A program made the position numbers and the translations under genes. From assembly GCA_009193035.1 (NCBI GenBank), contig SWDT01000271.1:1-64000 (forward strand): DNA of 64,000 nt, written 5' to 3'. Shown in pieces: positions 36,241 through 48,064 of this stretch. This DNA comes from Halicephalobus mephisto. Lineage: Eukaryota > Nematoda > Chromadorea > Rhabditida > Panagrolaimidae. A model generated the notes under the pieces. The model ran no database searches. It was not told where the DNA came from and saw only the letters and a list, made by a program, of their open reading frames with translations. Numbering within the stretch: position 1 is the stretch's first letter; every line of letters starts with the position of its first letter.

Positions 36241-37100
36241 TTAAAATTCTTTTGGGCACATTATCGTAAAAATATAAAAATCAATTTTCTCTTTGGCAAA
36301 ACGTCCGATGTTTGTGCTTTGATTTTGACGGTTCTCCGAAAAATTAAAATTAATAAAAAAAAAATAAAAATAAAATTAATAAAAATAAAAATAAAATTAA
36401 AATTAATAAAAAAAAAATAAAAATAAAATTAATAAAAATAAAAATAAAATTTCGTTATTTAAATCCTCCAAAAATTGCAAAGTGATCTCGAGAAGAATTT
36501 TCAAAAGGTTTTAGAATAGTCCGAAAATCCGGATTTCAGATGTTGGTTATAAAAGTTTTATTGGATTTTGGAAAGTTTTAGAAGCTTAGAAGAGATTCTA
36601 GAAATTTTTAAAAATTTAAAAAAGCTTCTGGAGACTTATGAAATTTTAGAAATTCCCAGAATTCTAAAAACAAGAAATTTCTAGGACATTTTAGAAAATT
36701 TCAAAAATTTTTAAAATTCTAAGAAAATTTTCAAAAAAATTCAAAAAGTTAAAAAAATTTTCCATAAAATTCTGAAAACTTTTAGAAACAAAAAATATTC
36801 TAAAAGATTTTTAAAATTTCAAAATTTTATAAATTTTCTAAAATTTCAAAAATTTCAAAATTTTATAAATTTCTAAAATTTCTAAATTTTCTAAAATTTC
36901 TAATAATTTCAAAATTTTCAAAAATGTCTAACAATTTCTAAATTTTCTAAAATTTCTAAAATTTCTAACAATTTCAAAATTTTCTAAAATTTCGATCAAA
37001 TTCGAAAATTTCAAAAAGATGTTAGAAAACTAAAATTTTTATATTTTAAAATTTTTCAAGAATTTAAAGGTTTGAAGAGCTTGAACGAAATTTTGTTTTA
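36240..37100. repeat. A/T-rich degenerate repeats
   Basis: AAATAAAAATAAAATTAATA runs at 36345-36450, then AAATTTCTAAAATTTC units to 37000. No gene is seen. Confidence 0.6.
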
Positions 37101-37480
37101 CTCAAATTATACACATTTCCTTTTTAGAGTCAATAGATTTCGTAGATGGATCGGGGCCGACGAATAAAAACGTGTTTTTGCGGCAGTTTGGATGGCAGTG
37201 CGCGAAATTCCGGCGGAGAAAATACTTGACGGCAATGTTCGTAAAGGAACAAAAAGGAAAAATGGGAAAGACGGGCCTTCGATCGGCACAAACGCCATTA
37301 GTCAGAGCCAATTTCTAGAGGCACCCTGTGGCAGTCTCGTTTCTGCACATAAGATCAATCACAACCACGAGATAGCGTTTTGTGCCTTTTATTATTGGCA
37401 AATTTAAGTTTACGAAATAAAATGGCAATTATATCAAATATCAATCAATTCGTTTTTCTGGCATTGACCTCGATTTTTCT
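37100..37480. other. unique island
   Basis: Open on the plus strand for 71 codons from 37192 and on the minus strand in two frames. None resembles a known protein, and no flanking donor/acceptor pair was found. Confidence 0.3.
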
Positions 37481-37549
37481 ATCGCAACTTTTTCGCGCAA
37501 AAAGAACGGCATCACTTGAATTATTTGCCCGACAACGACCTGTTGTGCC

Positions 37550-38590
37550 CTCGTGAACAATACAATTTGCAGTTCTCTTGTGTTCGAAAATAGTTGAACA
37601 AATTTGACACATTCAAATTCCCCGCCAAATTGGCAAAGTGTTCTAATTATCTTTTCTGTTTTGGCATTAAATCCAGAATGCCAAAAAATCATTATTATAA
37701 TTATATAATCAATGAATAATCTCAAAATATAAAAAAATCAAAAATATTTCAAAAATTCAAATTCCCCGCCAAATTGGCAAAATGTTCCAATCAACTTTTT
37801 CATCTTAATATTAACTTCAGAACGCTAAAAAATCATTATTATAATTATATAATCAATGAATAATCTAAAAATATAAAAAAATCAAAAATATTTCAAAAAT
37901 TCAAATTTCCCGCCAAATTGGCAAAGTGTTCCAATCAACTTTTTCACTTTGGCATTAAGTTCGAAATGCCAGAAATTGCATCACTTTAATCATTTGATTG
38001 GTTATTGATTAGAAAAAGTTTGAAAATAATTGGAAAAGTGGGAAATTCAAGTTTGCCATTAAATTGGCAAATGTTTGCTTTGCCGGCAGATACGTGGATG
38101 CTAAAACTGCAAAGAAACCGAAAATAATTTTGTTTACAGATAAGAACGAAATAGAATAGATTCAAATAATCAAAATTATGGGGGTCCTGGTGTCAGATTT
38201 TCAATGTCAAAATTTAAAAAAGTTGATCGGAACACTTTGCCAATTTAGCGGGAAATTTGAATTTTTGAAATATTTTTGATTTTTTTATATTTTAAGATCA
38301 TTTATTGATTAAATAATTAGAATAATGAATTTCTGGCATTCTGAAGTTAATATCAAGATAAAAAAGTTGATTGAAACATTTTGCCAATTTGGCGGGAAAT
38401 TTGAATTTTTGAAATATTTTTGAATTTTTTATATTTTGAGATTATTCATTGATTACATAATTAGAATGACAAATTTTTGGCGTTCTGGAGTTAATATCAA
38501 GATGAAAAAGTTGATTGGAACATTTTGCCAATTTGGCGGGAAATTTGAATTTTTCACACTTTTTCGATTATTTCCTGATCTTTTCAGATC
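37550..38590. repeat. inverted array with TTTGGCGGGAAA motifs
   Basis: The left arm (37600-38000) has three units of about 145 bases, each with CCCGCCAAATTGGCAAA(A/G)TG, TTCCAATCAACTTTTTCA and TTATATAATCAATGAATAAT. The right arm (38205-38550) has three units in reverse complement. The arms flank about 200 bases of unrelated sequence, so the DNA could form a large hairpin. Each unit carries a match or near match to TTTGGCGGGAAA (E2F/DP). Confidence 0.85.
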
Positions 38591-39120
38591 TCGGGTCTGC
38601 AATTAAGTAAGTAGACATCTTGTGAACCGGCATTGTCCCCTTTTCGGAGTCAAAGTCCAATTTGATGAAAGAATTCTTTTTTCTTTTCAAGTGAGAAACG
38701 TTTGGCTGCCTTTGCGATCTGTTTTGCCTTCAAAAATGTGAAGGTCGTGCCGGCTGGCGAGAACCATAGGGCCGTGAAACACAAATATACTTGAAGCAAA
38801 TAATACGGACAGCGATCGGGATCCCTCTAGCAATGCCACGAACAAACTGCCAAAAATAAGAAATTAAAAGCTAATATGCCATTATTGATTTTTTTTTGCT
38901 TTTTGTTGACAGATTGAATCGGGCAAATCAAACAAAGAATCGACGTGAAACGTTTTGTTTGGCCAGCAGTGTGGCAATCAGTTTTGTTTTCATAGGGATC
39001 GGCATGGACAGTTTTGCGCAATTTACTGTCGGCACAGCTTTTGAAATATTTATTGCCAGTTTTTCCTTTTTTGCCATTCAGATCAAATCACACCTGCATT
39101 CAACCTTTACCCGTTCATTG
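38590..39120. other. unique island
   Basis: Two stretches of complex DNA (38600-38860 and 38895-39120). The second follows a TGTTGACAG acceptor-like site and is open on the plus strand for about 100 codons with two hydrophobic segments (ASSVAISFVFIGIG and FEIFIASFSFFAIQI). No partner exon or family is recognised. Confidence 0.3.
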
Positions 39121-39640
39121 TTTCAACAAGAAAATCGTTCTGTTACAAAAAACAAAAAATGGACCATTTCCAACATGAATTTTTGGATTTTTAGGAAATT
39201 TTGGAATTCTAAATTTTTCAATTTTTAGGAAATTCTGGAATTTCAAATTTTCAATGAATTCTGAATTTTCCAATTTTCAGGAAATTCTGGAATTCCGAAT
39301 TTTCCAATTTTTAGGAAATTCTAAAATTCTAAAGTTTCGAATTTTCTAAAAATTTTAAATGATTTCAAAAAGTTTCAAAATTTAGAAAATTTCAGATGTT
39401 TCTAAAAAATTTTAAAACTTGAAAAATTCCAAAAATTTTCATATGTTCAAAACTCCACAAATTTCTAAAAACTTCAAAATTTCAGAAATTTTAGAACTTT
39501 TCAATTTTCAGAAATTTTAGAATTTTTCAATTTTTAGAAATTGCGAAATTTTAGAATTTTTCAATTTTTAGGAAATTTTAAAATTCCATAAAACTCCAAA
39601 ATTTTCAGTTGGATTCTGGAAAGCAAAATGAAATTTGTAA
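39120..39640. repeat. A/T-rich tandem repeats
   Basis: Units of about 45 bases, AATTTTTAGGAAATTCTGGA and ATTCCGAATTTTCCA, just downstream of the coiled-coil gene. No gene is seen. Confidence 0.7.
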
Positions 39641-39642
39641 AA

Positions 39643-42600
39643 TCAATGAGAATTTCCTCGACGACGAAAGATCTCATCTTTCTGAGCCGATGTGAAGTTG
39701 AGCATCGTCATAATGGCCTGAAATTTCCATCGATTTTTTTTTTGAAAAAAAACTCACGTGTAAATGTTCTCTCGTGCTTCCCTTGTTCTGTAGATAGTAG
39801 TAGAACGCGTCATGCAGGAATTTCAGAGTGATCTTGTCTTCTGTCATTTCGTCGATTTTCTTGTCCTGGAAATAAGTAATAAAAACAAATTAATGAACGA
39901 AAAGAAACAAGACACCATTCGTGTCAGGAGTTAAGTTTAAAATTTCGAAATAAAAAAGTAAAAAAATGAAATTAAATAAAAAATTGGTCCTGGCACGAAA
40001 ATATTTTTTTACTTCAAAGTTGACAATAAACACTATTCGTGTCAAGAACTAAGTTTAAAATTTCGAAATAAAAAAGTAAAAAAATTAAGTTAAATAAAAA
40101 CTGATCCCGACACGAAAATACATTTTTACTACAAAGTTGATAGCAGATTTACAAGCACTATCCGTGTCAGGAGTTAATTTTAAAATTTCTAAATAAAAAA
40201 GTAAAAAAATGAAATTAAATAAAAAATCGGTCCCGATACGAAAATACTTTTTCACTACAAAGTTGATAGCAGATTTATAAATAGTATTCGTGTCAGGAGT
40301 TAAGTTTAAAATTTTGAAATAAAAAAGTAAAAAAAAATGAAATTAAATAAAAATTAATCCCGACACGAAAATACTTTTTTTACTTCAAAGTTGACAATAA
40401 ATACTATTCGTGTCAGGAGTTAATTTTAAAATTTCGAAATAAAAAAGTAAAAAAAAATGAAATTAAATAAAAAATTGGTCCCAACACGAAAATACTTTTT
40501 CACTACAAAGTTGATAGCAGATTTATAAATAGTATTCGTGTCTGGAGCTTAGTTTAAAATTTCTAAATAAAAAAGTAAAAAAAAGTGAAATTAAATAAAA
40601 ACTGGTCCCAACACGAAAATACATTTTTACTACAAAGTTGATAGCAGATTTACAAGCACTATCCGTGTCAGGAGTTAAGTTTAAAATTTTGAAATAAAAA
40701 AGTAAAAAAATGAAATTAAATAAAAAACTGGTCCCGATACGAAAATATTTTTTAGTAGTATTTTAAATTAATAATTTTAAAAATATTTTTTTTTAATTTT
40801 AAAAAGTTAGTTCTTTTATTTTTAAAATTATTTCTTTTATTTTTAAAATTATTTCTTTTATTTTTAAAATTATTTCTTTTATTTTTAAAATTATTTCTTT
40901 TTTTTTAAATTATTTCTTTTTAAAATAATTTATTAATGAATATTACCTCTTCAATATCGTGTTTAGCCGCTTGTTGTCCTTTTTTGAACATGACCAGGTA
41001 CATTTGTTGTTTTTCTTCTTCGATTTCGCGGATTTTCTTTTCGTACAATTCGAGTTTTCTTGAAATAATTTCTTCGTTCTTGATTTGATCCTTGTCGAAT
41101 TTTTCCAAAATGGCTTCGTCGGATTTAGAAAACGGCTGTCTGGAGAGCTTCTGACGGCGGATTTGGATTTCTTTTTCTTCGAGGGATTTTTCCAATTGAG
41201 ATATTTTTTGACTCAAGTTATTAATTTCCGTTTTCGAATCAGGTTCTTTTTTGACTTCTGATTCAGAAGGAGGTTCAATTCTGAAAATAATTATCAATAA
41301 TCATATTATTACAAAACTCAAAAATGAACTTTTACGAAATAATCCCGACGAGAATTTCTGAAACTTTTTAGAAACTACAGTAATCTAGAAATCTGATTTT
41401 TTATAAAAAATATATTATAATTTTGAACAATTTCGAAATTACTATTGCGAAAATCAAAAATTAACTTTTACAAAATAATCCTGACGAGAATTTTTAAAAT
41501 TTCCTAAAATTTTCAATTTCGAATAATTTAAAAAATTTCTAAGAAATTCAAAAATGCGAAATTCTACAACTTTTCAGAAAATCCTATTGAAAAAATAAGT
41601 TCTTACGTTGATTCAACTTGAAGACTAGTCCTTCTGAAGTCCTTCTTGGGGATACTGTACTCGACAGATGAAGATCTTTTTTGATTTTTAATTTTTTTAT
41701 TTTTAATTTTTTCATTTGCCAATTTTTCGAGAGCTCTAGAAAGGGCCAATTCTCCTCTGAGGATGTCCAGCTGGGTCCTGAGATCTCTGGCTTCGATTCT
41801 GGATAAATTTGTTTCTTTTCTTAATCTGTTAATTTCCCTGAGGGTCGTTCCGGCTGTTTCCTTCCATTTTCGAAGTTCATCCGGATCTGCAGATGTTGTT
41901 GTTAAATTTTCGCAACTTTTAAATTTTTTAAATTTAAAATTTTTATTTTTATTTTTAATATTTGTAATTATTTCAGATCTGTACATTTCCAATTCTGCAT
42001 TTGCCCCTTTGTAATCGGTCCGTAAATCGATTAATTCTTTTTTTAAATCATTTAATTCTTGTTCAATTTCTTTTTTTTTTGAAATTTTTGATTTTTTAGG
42101 TAGTTCATTTTCGAGATTTTCTAGAATTTTCTGAAGTTCTTCCTGAACTTGTCCCAGATCAGAATTGACATTTTTGAAAAAGGGCGATTTTTCCATCCTT
42201 GGCGTTAGTTCAGAAGATTCTAAAGTTTTGGATCGTAGATTTTTGGATTCTTGATTTCTCAATTCTGGACTTCTGAATTCCGAAGTTTTAAATTCTGAAT
42301 TTTCGGATTCTGAAGTTTTAAATTCTTGATTTCTGAATTCTGGACTTCTCAATTCTGAATTTTCGGATTCTGAAGTTTTAAATTCTTGATTTCTGAATTC
42401 TGGACTTCTCAATTCTGAATTTTCGGATTCTGAAGTTTTAAATTCTTGATTTCTCAATTCTGGACTTCTCAATTCTGAATTTTCGGATTCTGAAGTTTTA
42501 AATTCTCGATTTCTGAATTCTGGACTTATGAATTCTTGATTTCTGAATTCTAGACTTCTCAATTCTGAATTGTCGGATTCTGAAGTTCTGAATCCCGATA

Positions 42601-45600
42601 TTTTAAATCCTGAAGTTCTAGATTCTGAATTTTCGGATTCTGGATTTCTGAATTCTGGACTTCTGAATCCTGAAGTTCCGGATTCTGAATTTTTGGATTT
42701 ATTTGAAATTGCTCTTCTGATGGATTGCTCTACTTTCAATTTCAGACGATTTAATTCTTCAAAAATTTTTGATTTTTCTGTTTCATCTACCGTAATATAA
42801 TTCCTCTGTTCTGAATCACTCATGATGTTAATTTCGGCTTCAGAATCAGAATCCGCAGATGTCACTAACAAAGTCGGAAATGATGCAGATTTTTGAATTT
42901 TTTCTTTATTTAATTTTTCTTCGAATTTTTCAATGGCTTTTTCGACTTCAGAATCGTCGGTTTCAGAAGTCAATGAAGATCTCGGATTATGTAAAATTTT
43001 ATTTAATTTATTCCATTGTTTTAATTTAAATTTTAATTTTTTTGATTCATTTTTTTCATTTTCGAGAATTTTAATTTTTTCTTTCATTTTTTTTCGATTA
43101 TTTTCATATTTCATTATTTCGTCATCCAATTCTTTTCTAACATTGTCGAATTCAGTTACTAATTGTTGAATTCGTTCTTTTTCGATTAATTTTTGTTCTT
43201 TTTTTTCAATTTCTAATTGTCGCAATTTCGAAGTTAATTCTGAATTTCTGGATTCCAACTGAATTAAATTTTCCTTCAAATCTTCCAAATTGGCTTCTTC
43301 TAATTCTGTTTTTTTTTCTAATTTGTTTATTTTCGAAATTTTAACAGAGTTGTCCAGGAGTCCAGGGGAAGGTCTAGGGGTGTCTCCGGAACACTCAAAA
43401 AATTTTTGTTGAAGAACCTGAACTTGACGTTTTGTGATTCCTAATTCTGCTTGAGTCAATTTTAATCTTTCTTCGACTTCATCGAAGATATCTCCTTTTT
43501 CGATTTGGGAATCTTTGTCCTTGACGTTCGGCTTACAAGAAACGTACTTACTTGATTGCTTCGGTCTGGCGTCACATTGGGCGTCCCGTCTGGGAACGTT
43601 CATCTGGTCGTTGAGTACCGTAACGTGGTCGATACTTGACGTCAATCGTTGTTCCAAATCCGCTTTATTTAAATTATTTTTTAATTTAATTATTTCTATT
43701 TCTTTTTTAATTTTTTCAACTTGAGCTAAAGCTTCATTTTTTATTTTTTCCACTTGGGAAATCCGGGCTTGCCAATAGGCGCTTTGCTGACGGTACTTCT
43801 TCAAAGTGCCCTCCAGGGCGTCTTCCAATCCTTCTTCGTATTCTTTTTTTATTTCTTCAAATTTTAATTCTAATTGTGATTTTTCTGTTTTTAATCTTTC
43901 GTGTTCGGTTTCTAAAAACGAAATTCTCTCGGCCACTTTGCCTAAGGCATCGATTCTTCCTTGATAAGTTTCTCGTTCTTTTTGCCTTAGGTCATGACTG
44001 GCTTGGATTTCAATTTGAGCAGATTCCAATTGTCGACTTAATGATTCAACCAAATTTGTTTTTAAAATTAAATTTTCTTCAATTTCGGCGAATTTTTCAT
44101 GAAGACTTTTATTTTTCGAACTAAATTCAGCTTGAACTTTTTTAAATTTTTCATGTAAATCCACAAAATCTTTTTCGTTATTCGTCAATTCGTCACTTGT
44201 TAGATCCGTCTGGACTTGTTTCGAAAAAAAAACCGAAAATCTGGGATCGCTGAAGCCGCGTCTCCAGTCCTCGGTGGATTCGTCCTTAAGGACCAAATCG
44301 TGATCCAAAATCGTATTTCTGTAAAGTTGAATTTTTTCTTCCAAAAAAGATAAAGCTTGATTTAATTGATCTTTTTCTTTCTGAAGTCTCGAAACGACCA
44401 ATTGAGCAGCTTCTATTTGAGATTCTCTTTCGTCACAAATATTCGAAATTTCTTTTTGTTTAATTTTTAATTCGTCGATTTCTACAGTATTCTGTTCAAT
44501 AACTTGCTTTAATCCTCGGGTGATTTCCTCCAGAGATCTGAGATTTTCCGATTTTTCTTCCAACTGGAATAATTTACTTCATAAAAATAAAAAATAAAAA
44601 TCTATTTAAAAAAATAAAAAAATAAAAATAAAAATCTATTTAAAAAAAATAAAAAATAAAATTAAGAAAAATAAAAATCTATTTTAAAAAAATTAAAAAA
44701 ATAAAATTAAAAATAAATAATAAAAATCTATTTTAAAAAAATTAAATCATAAAAAAAATAAAATTAATAAAAATAAAAAAAATTTTTAAAATTTAAATTA
44801 GAAAAAACAAAAAAATAAAAATAAAATTTAAATTTAAATTTATTTAAAATTTTAAAAAATGTAGTTTAAATTTAAAAATTGTTATAAAATAGTCTTTATT
44901 TAAATTTTTGAAGTTTTTAGAATTTTGAATCATTTGAGGTTTCTACTGGATTCTGGAAAGTTTTTGAAAATTCAGAAATTGTGGAAATTTATAATTCTAA
45001 AATTTTAAGTTTTTAAAAATTTAAATATTTTTTATCGAATTTCAAAAATTAAAAATATTTTAAAAATTCTAAAAAGTTTAAAATTTTGAAAATTTTTAAA
45101 TATTTTTTATTTAATTTTAAAAAATTACAAAATTTCCTCCAGATGACGAAACCTTTAAAATTCTGAAAATTCTAAAAACTTGCACAACATCACAATACAG
45201 TAACAAAGCACATATTTAATCCACTAATTTTCTACAAATTCAAAATCCTAAGAAAATTGGACGATTGTCACAGTAACACTCGAGACACCACCACATGAGG
45301 GACTGGACCACGGAAACACAATCACAGAAACGCTAAAAATTTTAAAATTAATAAAAAAAATAAATTTTAAAATTGAAAAATTTTGAAATTTTAAAAATAA
45401 ATTTTAAAAAAAGTTTAAAAATTTAGAAAATTTAAAAAGTAAATTTTAAAATTAATAAAAAAGATAAATTTTAAAATATATAAAAAAATTAATTTAAAAA
45501 ATTAATAAAAAAATTAATTTAAAAAATTAATAAAAGAGTAAATTTTAAAATTAAGAAGGAAATTTAAAATTACAACCCACAGCTTCGATTATTTGTTTGT

Positions 45601-47257
45601 TTTCTTCGTTCAAAAGTCTGGTCCTCTCGGCACAGGCCGGGGATTGACATTCAGCGGCCAAAACCAGGGCTACAGAATTCTGAGAAGTCAAAACAGAATG
45701 TCCAGAATCCATAGATTTGATCATTCCAACTCTGTCTCCTTCGATAATTGAATCGGCCAAAGCCGAAGCTTCTAATTTATGACAGTATTCTCGAAGTTTT
45801 TCTATTTCAATTTTTTTAATTTCTAATTCATTTAATAAATTTTTTTCTTTAATGGATGTTTTTGATAAATGATCTTTCACAATAATCTCCAATTGAGCAG
45901 CTTTGGTCCTCCAGACGATGGCTTCGTTCTGACAAGCCTGGATCTGGTTCACGGTTTCCTGAGCCACGAAAATTTGGACATCTTTATCCTCTTCCGGATC
46001 TCCTGGATTCGGCGAAGGAGCTAAAGAAGCCACATTTTGTCCTTGATTTTGGATTTGTGGAAGATCTGTGTTCATTTCAGCATCGATTAAATTATTTTTT
46101 TTAAATTTTGTAAAATTTTCAAATTGTTGTGATTTTCTAAAAAGTTCATTTCTGGCTTCTAGGGCTTCTTGAACAAGTTGCTGAATTCTTAAATCGTGTT
46201 TTTTAATTAATTCTTTTTTTTCTGTTTTAAATTCTTCTTGAATTTCTTTTTGACGTTTCATTAATCGAGAATATTCTTTTAAATTTGTGTTTTTATTTAT
46301 TAAATTTTCTATTTCTTTTATTTTTTCTCGAAGTTCTTTTAAATTTTTTTCTTTTTCATCCGATTCATTTTTCGCAATTTTTAATTCTTTTTTTAATTTA
46401 ATTATTTCTTTATTTTTCTGTTGAGTCGGAGTCAAATAAGGTCCTTGAAATTCGGATTTTTGATGTTTATGATTACAATTTTTTTTGTCACAATGTACAA
46501 CGTATCTCGTGTCCTTCCCAAACCACCATTTTCCGGCGATTATAGAACTGGCATTAGAACTAGCACTAATTTCACCATCATCAAGTTCATTTTTTTCGAT
46601 TTTTGAAAATTCATCAAGTTCATCAAATTCAGTTTTTTCAATTTCTGGATATCCATGAAGTTCATTTTTTTCATTTTCTGGATATCTATGAAGTTCATTT
46701 TTTTCATTTTCTGGATATCCATAAAGTTCATTTTTTGAAAATTCATCAAGTTCTTTTTTTTCATTTTTTGAATATCCATGAAGTTCTTTTTTTTCGTTTT
46801 TTGGATATCTATGAAGTTCTTTTTTTTCGTTTTTTGGAATTTCTAAATCTTCTGTTAGAATATCGTCATCTTCGAATGGAGTATTTTCATGAGAATCCAT
46901 CATTGGTTGACTCGGGGAATCTGTGTCTTCTTCACTTGAGAGAATGCTTGTTTGTCTGACGATTTTGACGGGAATTTTGGAAGCCGCAAGATTGGCCGCA
47001 GCAACAGCGGCAGCGAGTCGAGGATCTGATTCCGTTTCTGTCGTGTTGTCGTCTGAAGTATCTCCGAATATTGCTACTGTATTTTTTTCAGAAAATCCGA
47101 CAGTTAATTTTTGTTGAGATCTGGGAGAAACGTCTTCTGGATAGTCAAAAATAGATTCAGAATTCGGACGACCTATGAACCTGGGGATCGCCGACTCGAA
47201 AGCGACACTTTGAGACTGAAAATAATATTTTCAAAAAAATAAAAAAAATAAAAAAAG

Positions 47258-47289
<32 letters not shown>

Positions 47290-48058
47290 ATAGAAAATGA
47301 AAAATAGAAAATTAAAATAAAAGATTAAAAATTAAAAATTAAAAAAAATAAAAAATAAAAAATGACAAATAGAAAATTAAAATTAAAATTAAAAAATAAA
47401 AAAAGTAAAAAAAATAAAAAATAAAAAATAGAAAATTAAAATTAAAAAAGAATAAAAAAGTAGAAAATTCCAGGGTTTTGGAAACTTCTACAAAATTCTA
47501 AAAATTTCGAAATCTTAGAAAATTCTACGAAATTTTCTTCAATATCTCGAAATTTAAAAAAAATCTACAAAATTCTAAAAATTAAAAAATCTTCGAGATT
47601 CTAAAAATTCTAAAAATTTAAAAATCTTCGAGATTCTAAAAATCCTAAAATTTAAAAAATCTTCGAAATTCTAAAAATTTTCAAAGTTATACAAGATTCT
47701 AAAAAGCCCCAGAATCTTGTTTCGAATTACAGTAATTAACTATTGGACAATTGAATAAAAATAAACCCACAGAAGGTCCGTAGCTGTGAGGTCTTTTCAG
47801 AATGCTCTTTTTTGGACTTCTGTCGAGTCCCGCCACGAATTTGTGTCTTCCGATGGCCGGAGTGATGAATATATTGGTTTCAGAAGTCGAAGGATAAGAA
47901 GCCGACATCGAAGGGTTGGACAAAGTCGTCTTGATCCGATTCTGGACTTGATTGGGCAAATTTCCCGCGGATCGGGACGGAACGACATTCCCGGGACTTC
48001 TGGAGTCTTCTGGCTTGGAGGTCTTCTTCGACAACCCGTTTGGCTTCGAAAACGTCAT
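39643..48058 (-). CDS. large coiled-coil protein, syntaphilin-like motif and GRIP-like C-terminus
   Basis: Six exons with consistent phases: 48058-47771, 47215-45581, 44563-41607, 41280-40947, 39865-39758 and 39717-39643, giving about 1,798 residues. A TTTTTAG acceptor at 48065-48066 lies six bases before the ATG. Residues 1-200 are serine/proline-rich; 221-300 are a tandem repeat. A cysteine/histidine cluster (CDKKNCNHKH) near 338-347 and GPYLTPTQQKNKEI near 355-368 resemble the conserved start of the syntaphilin/syntabulin coiled coil. Long heptad coiled coils follow to about 1735, broken by a 20-residue tandem repeat near 1260-1415. The last 60 residues (LKFLHDAFYYYLQNKG, HLHAIMTMLNFTSAQKDEI) are helical and GRIP-like, the type that binds Golgi ARL GTPases. 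I infer a Golgi or vesicle-transport tether; it is not a confirmed orthologue of any named gene. Exon 3 has no ATG near its start, supporting one long gene. Confidence 0.8.
39890..40770. repeat. intronic tandem repeat, ~120-bp unit
   Basis: Seven units in intron 4 of the coiled-coil gene. Each pairs TATTCGTGTCAGGAGTTAAG with TGGTCCC(G/A)ACACGAAAATAC, so the unit contains an imperfect inverted GTGTCAGGA / TCC(C/A)GACAC pair. Confidence 0.9.
42230..42700 (-). repeat. in-frame coding tandem repeat, 60-bp unit
   Basis: In exon 3 of the coiled-coil gene. The best-preserved units (42290-42540) encode FRNQEFKTSESENSELRSPE and are nearly identical, with looser copies on both sides. The 60-base period keeps the frame, so unit gain or loss would change length without breaking the protein. 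Confidence 0.9.
44580..45575. other. intron 2 of the coiled-coil gene
   Basis: A/T-rich repeats (ATAAAAATCTATTTAAAAAA at 44585-44760, AAATTAATAAAAAAATTAAT near 45450). A short complex stretch at 45180-45330 contains no supported exon. Confidence 0.5.
46580..46860 (-). repeat. in-frame coding tandem repeat, ~33-bp unit
   Basis: In exon 2 of the coiled-coil gene. Units encode NEK(K/N)ELH(R/G)YP(K/E), about eight copies of 10-11 residues with some length changes, all divisible by three. Confidence 0.85.
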
Positions 48059-48064
48059 TCTGGA

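Noticed and set aside
43876..44124. Plus-strand frames within the coiled-coil exon
   Set aside because: Antisense shadows of a long, coherent coiled-coil frame.
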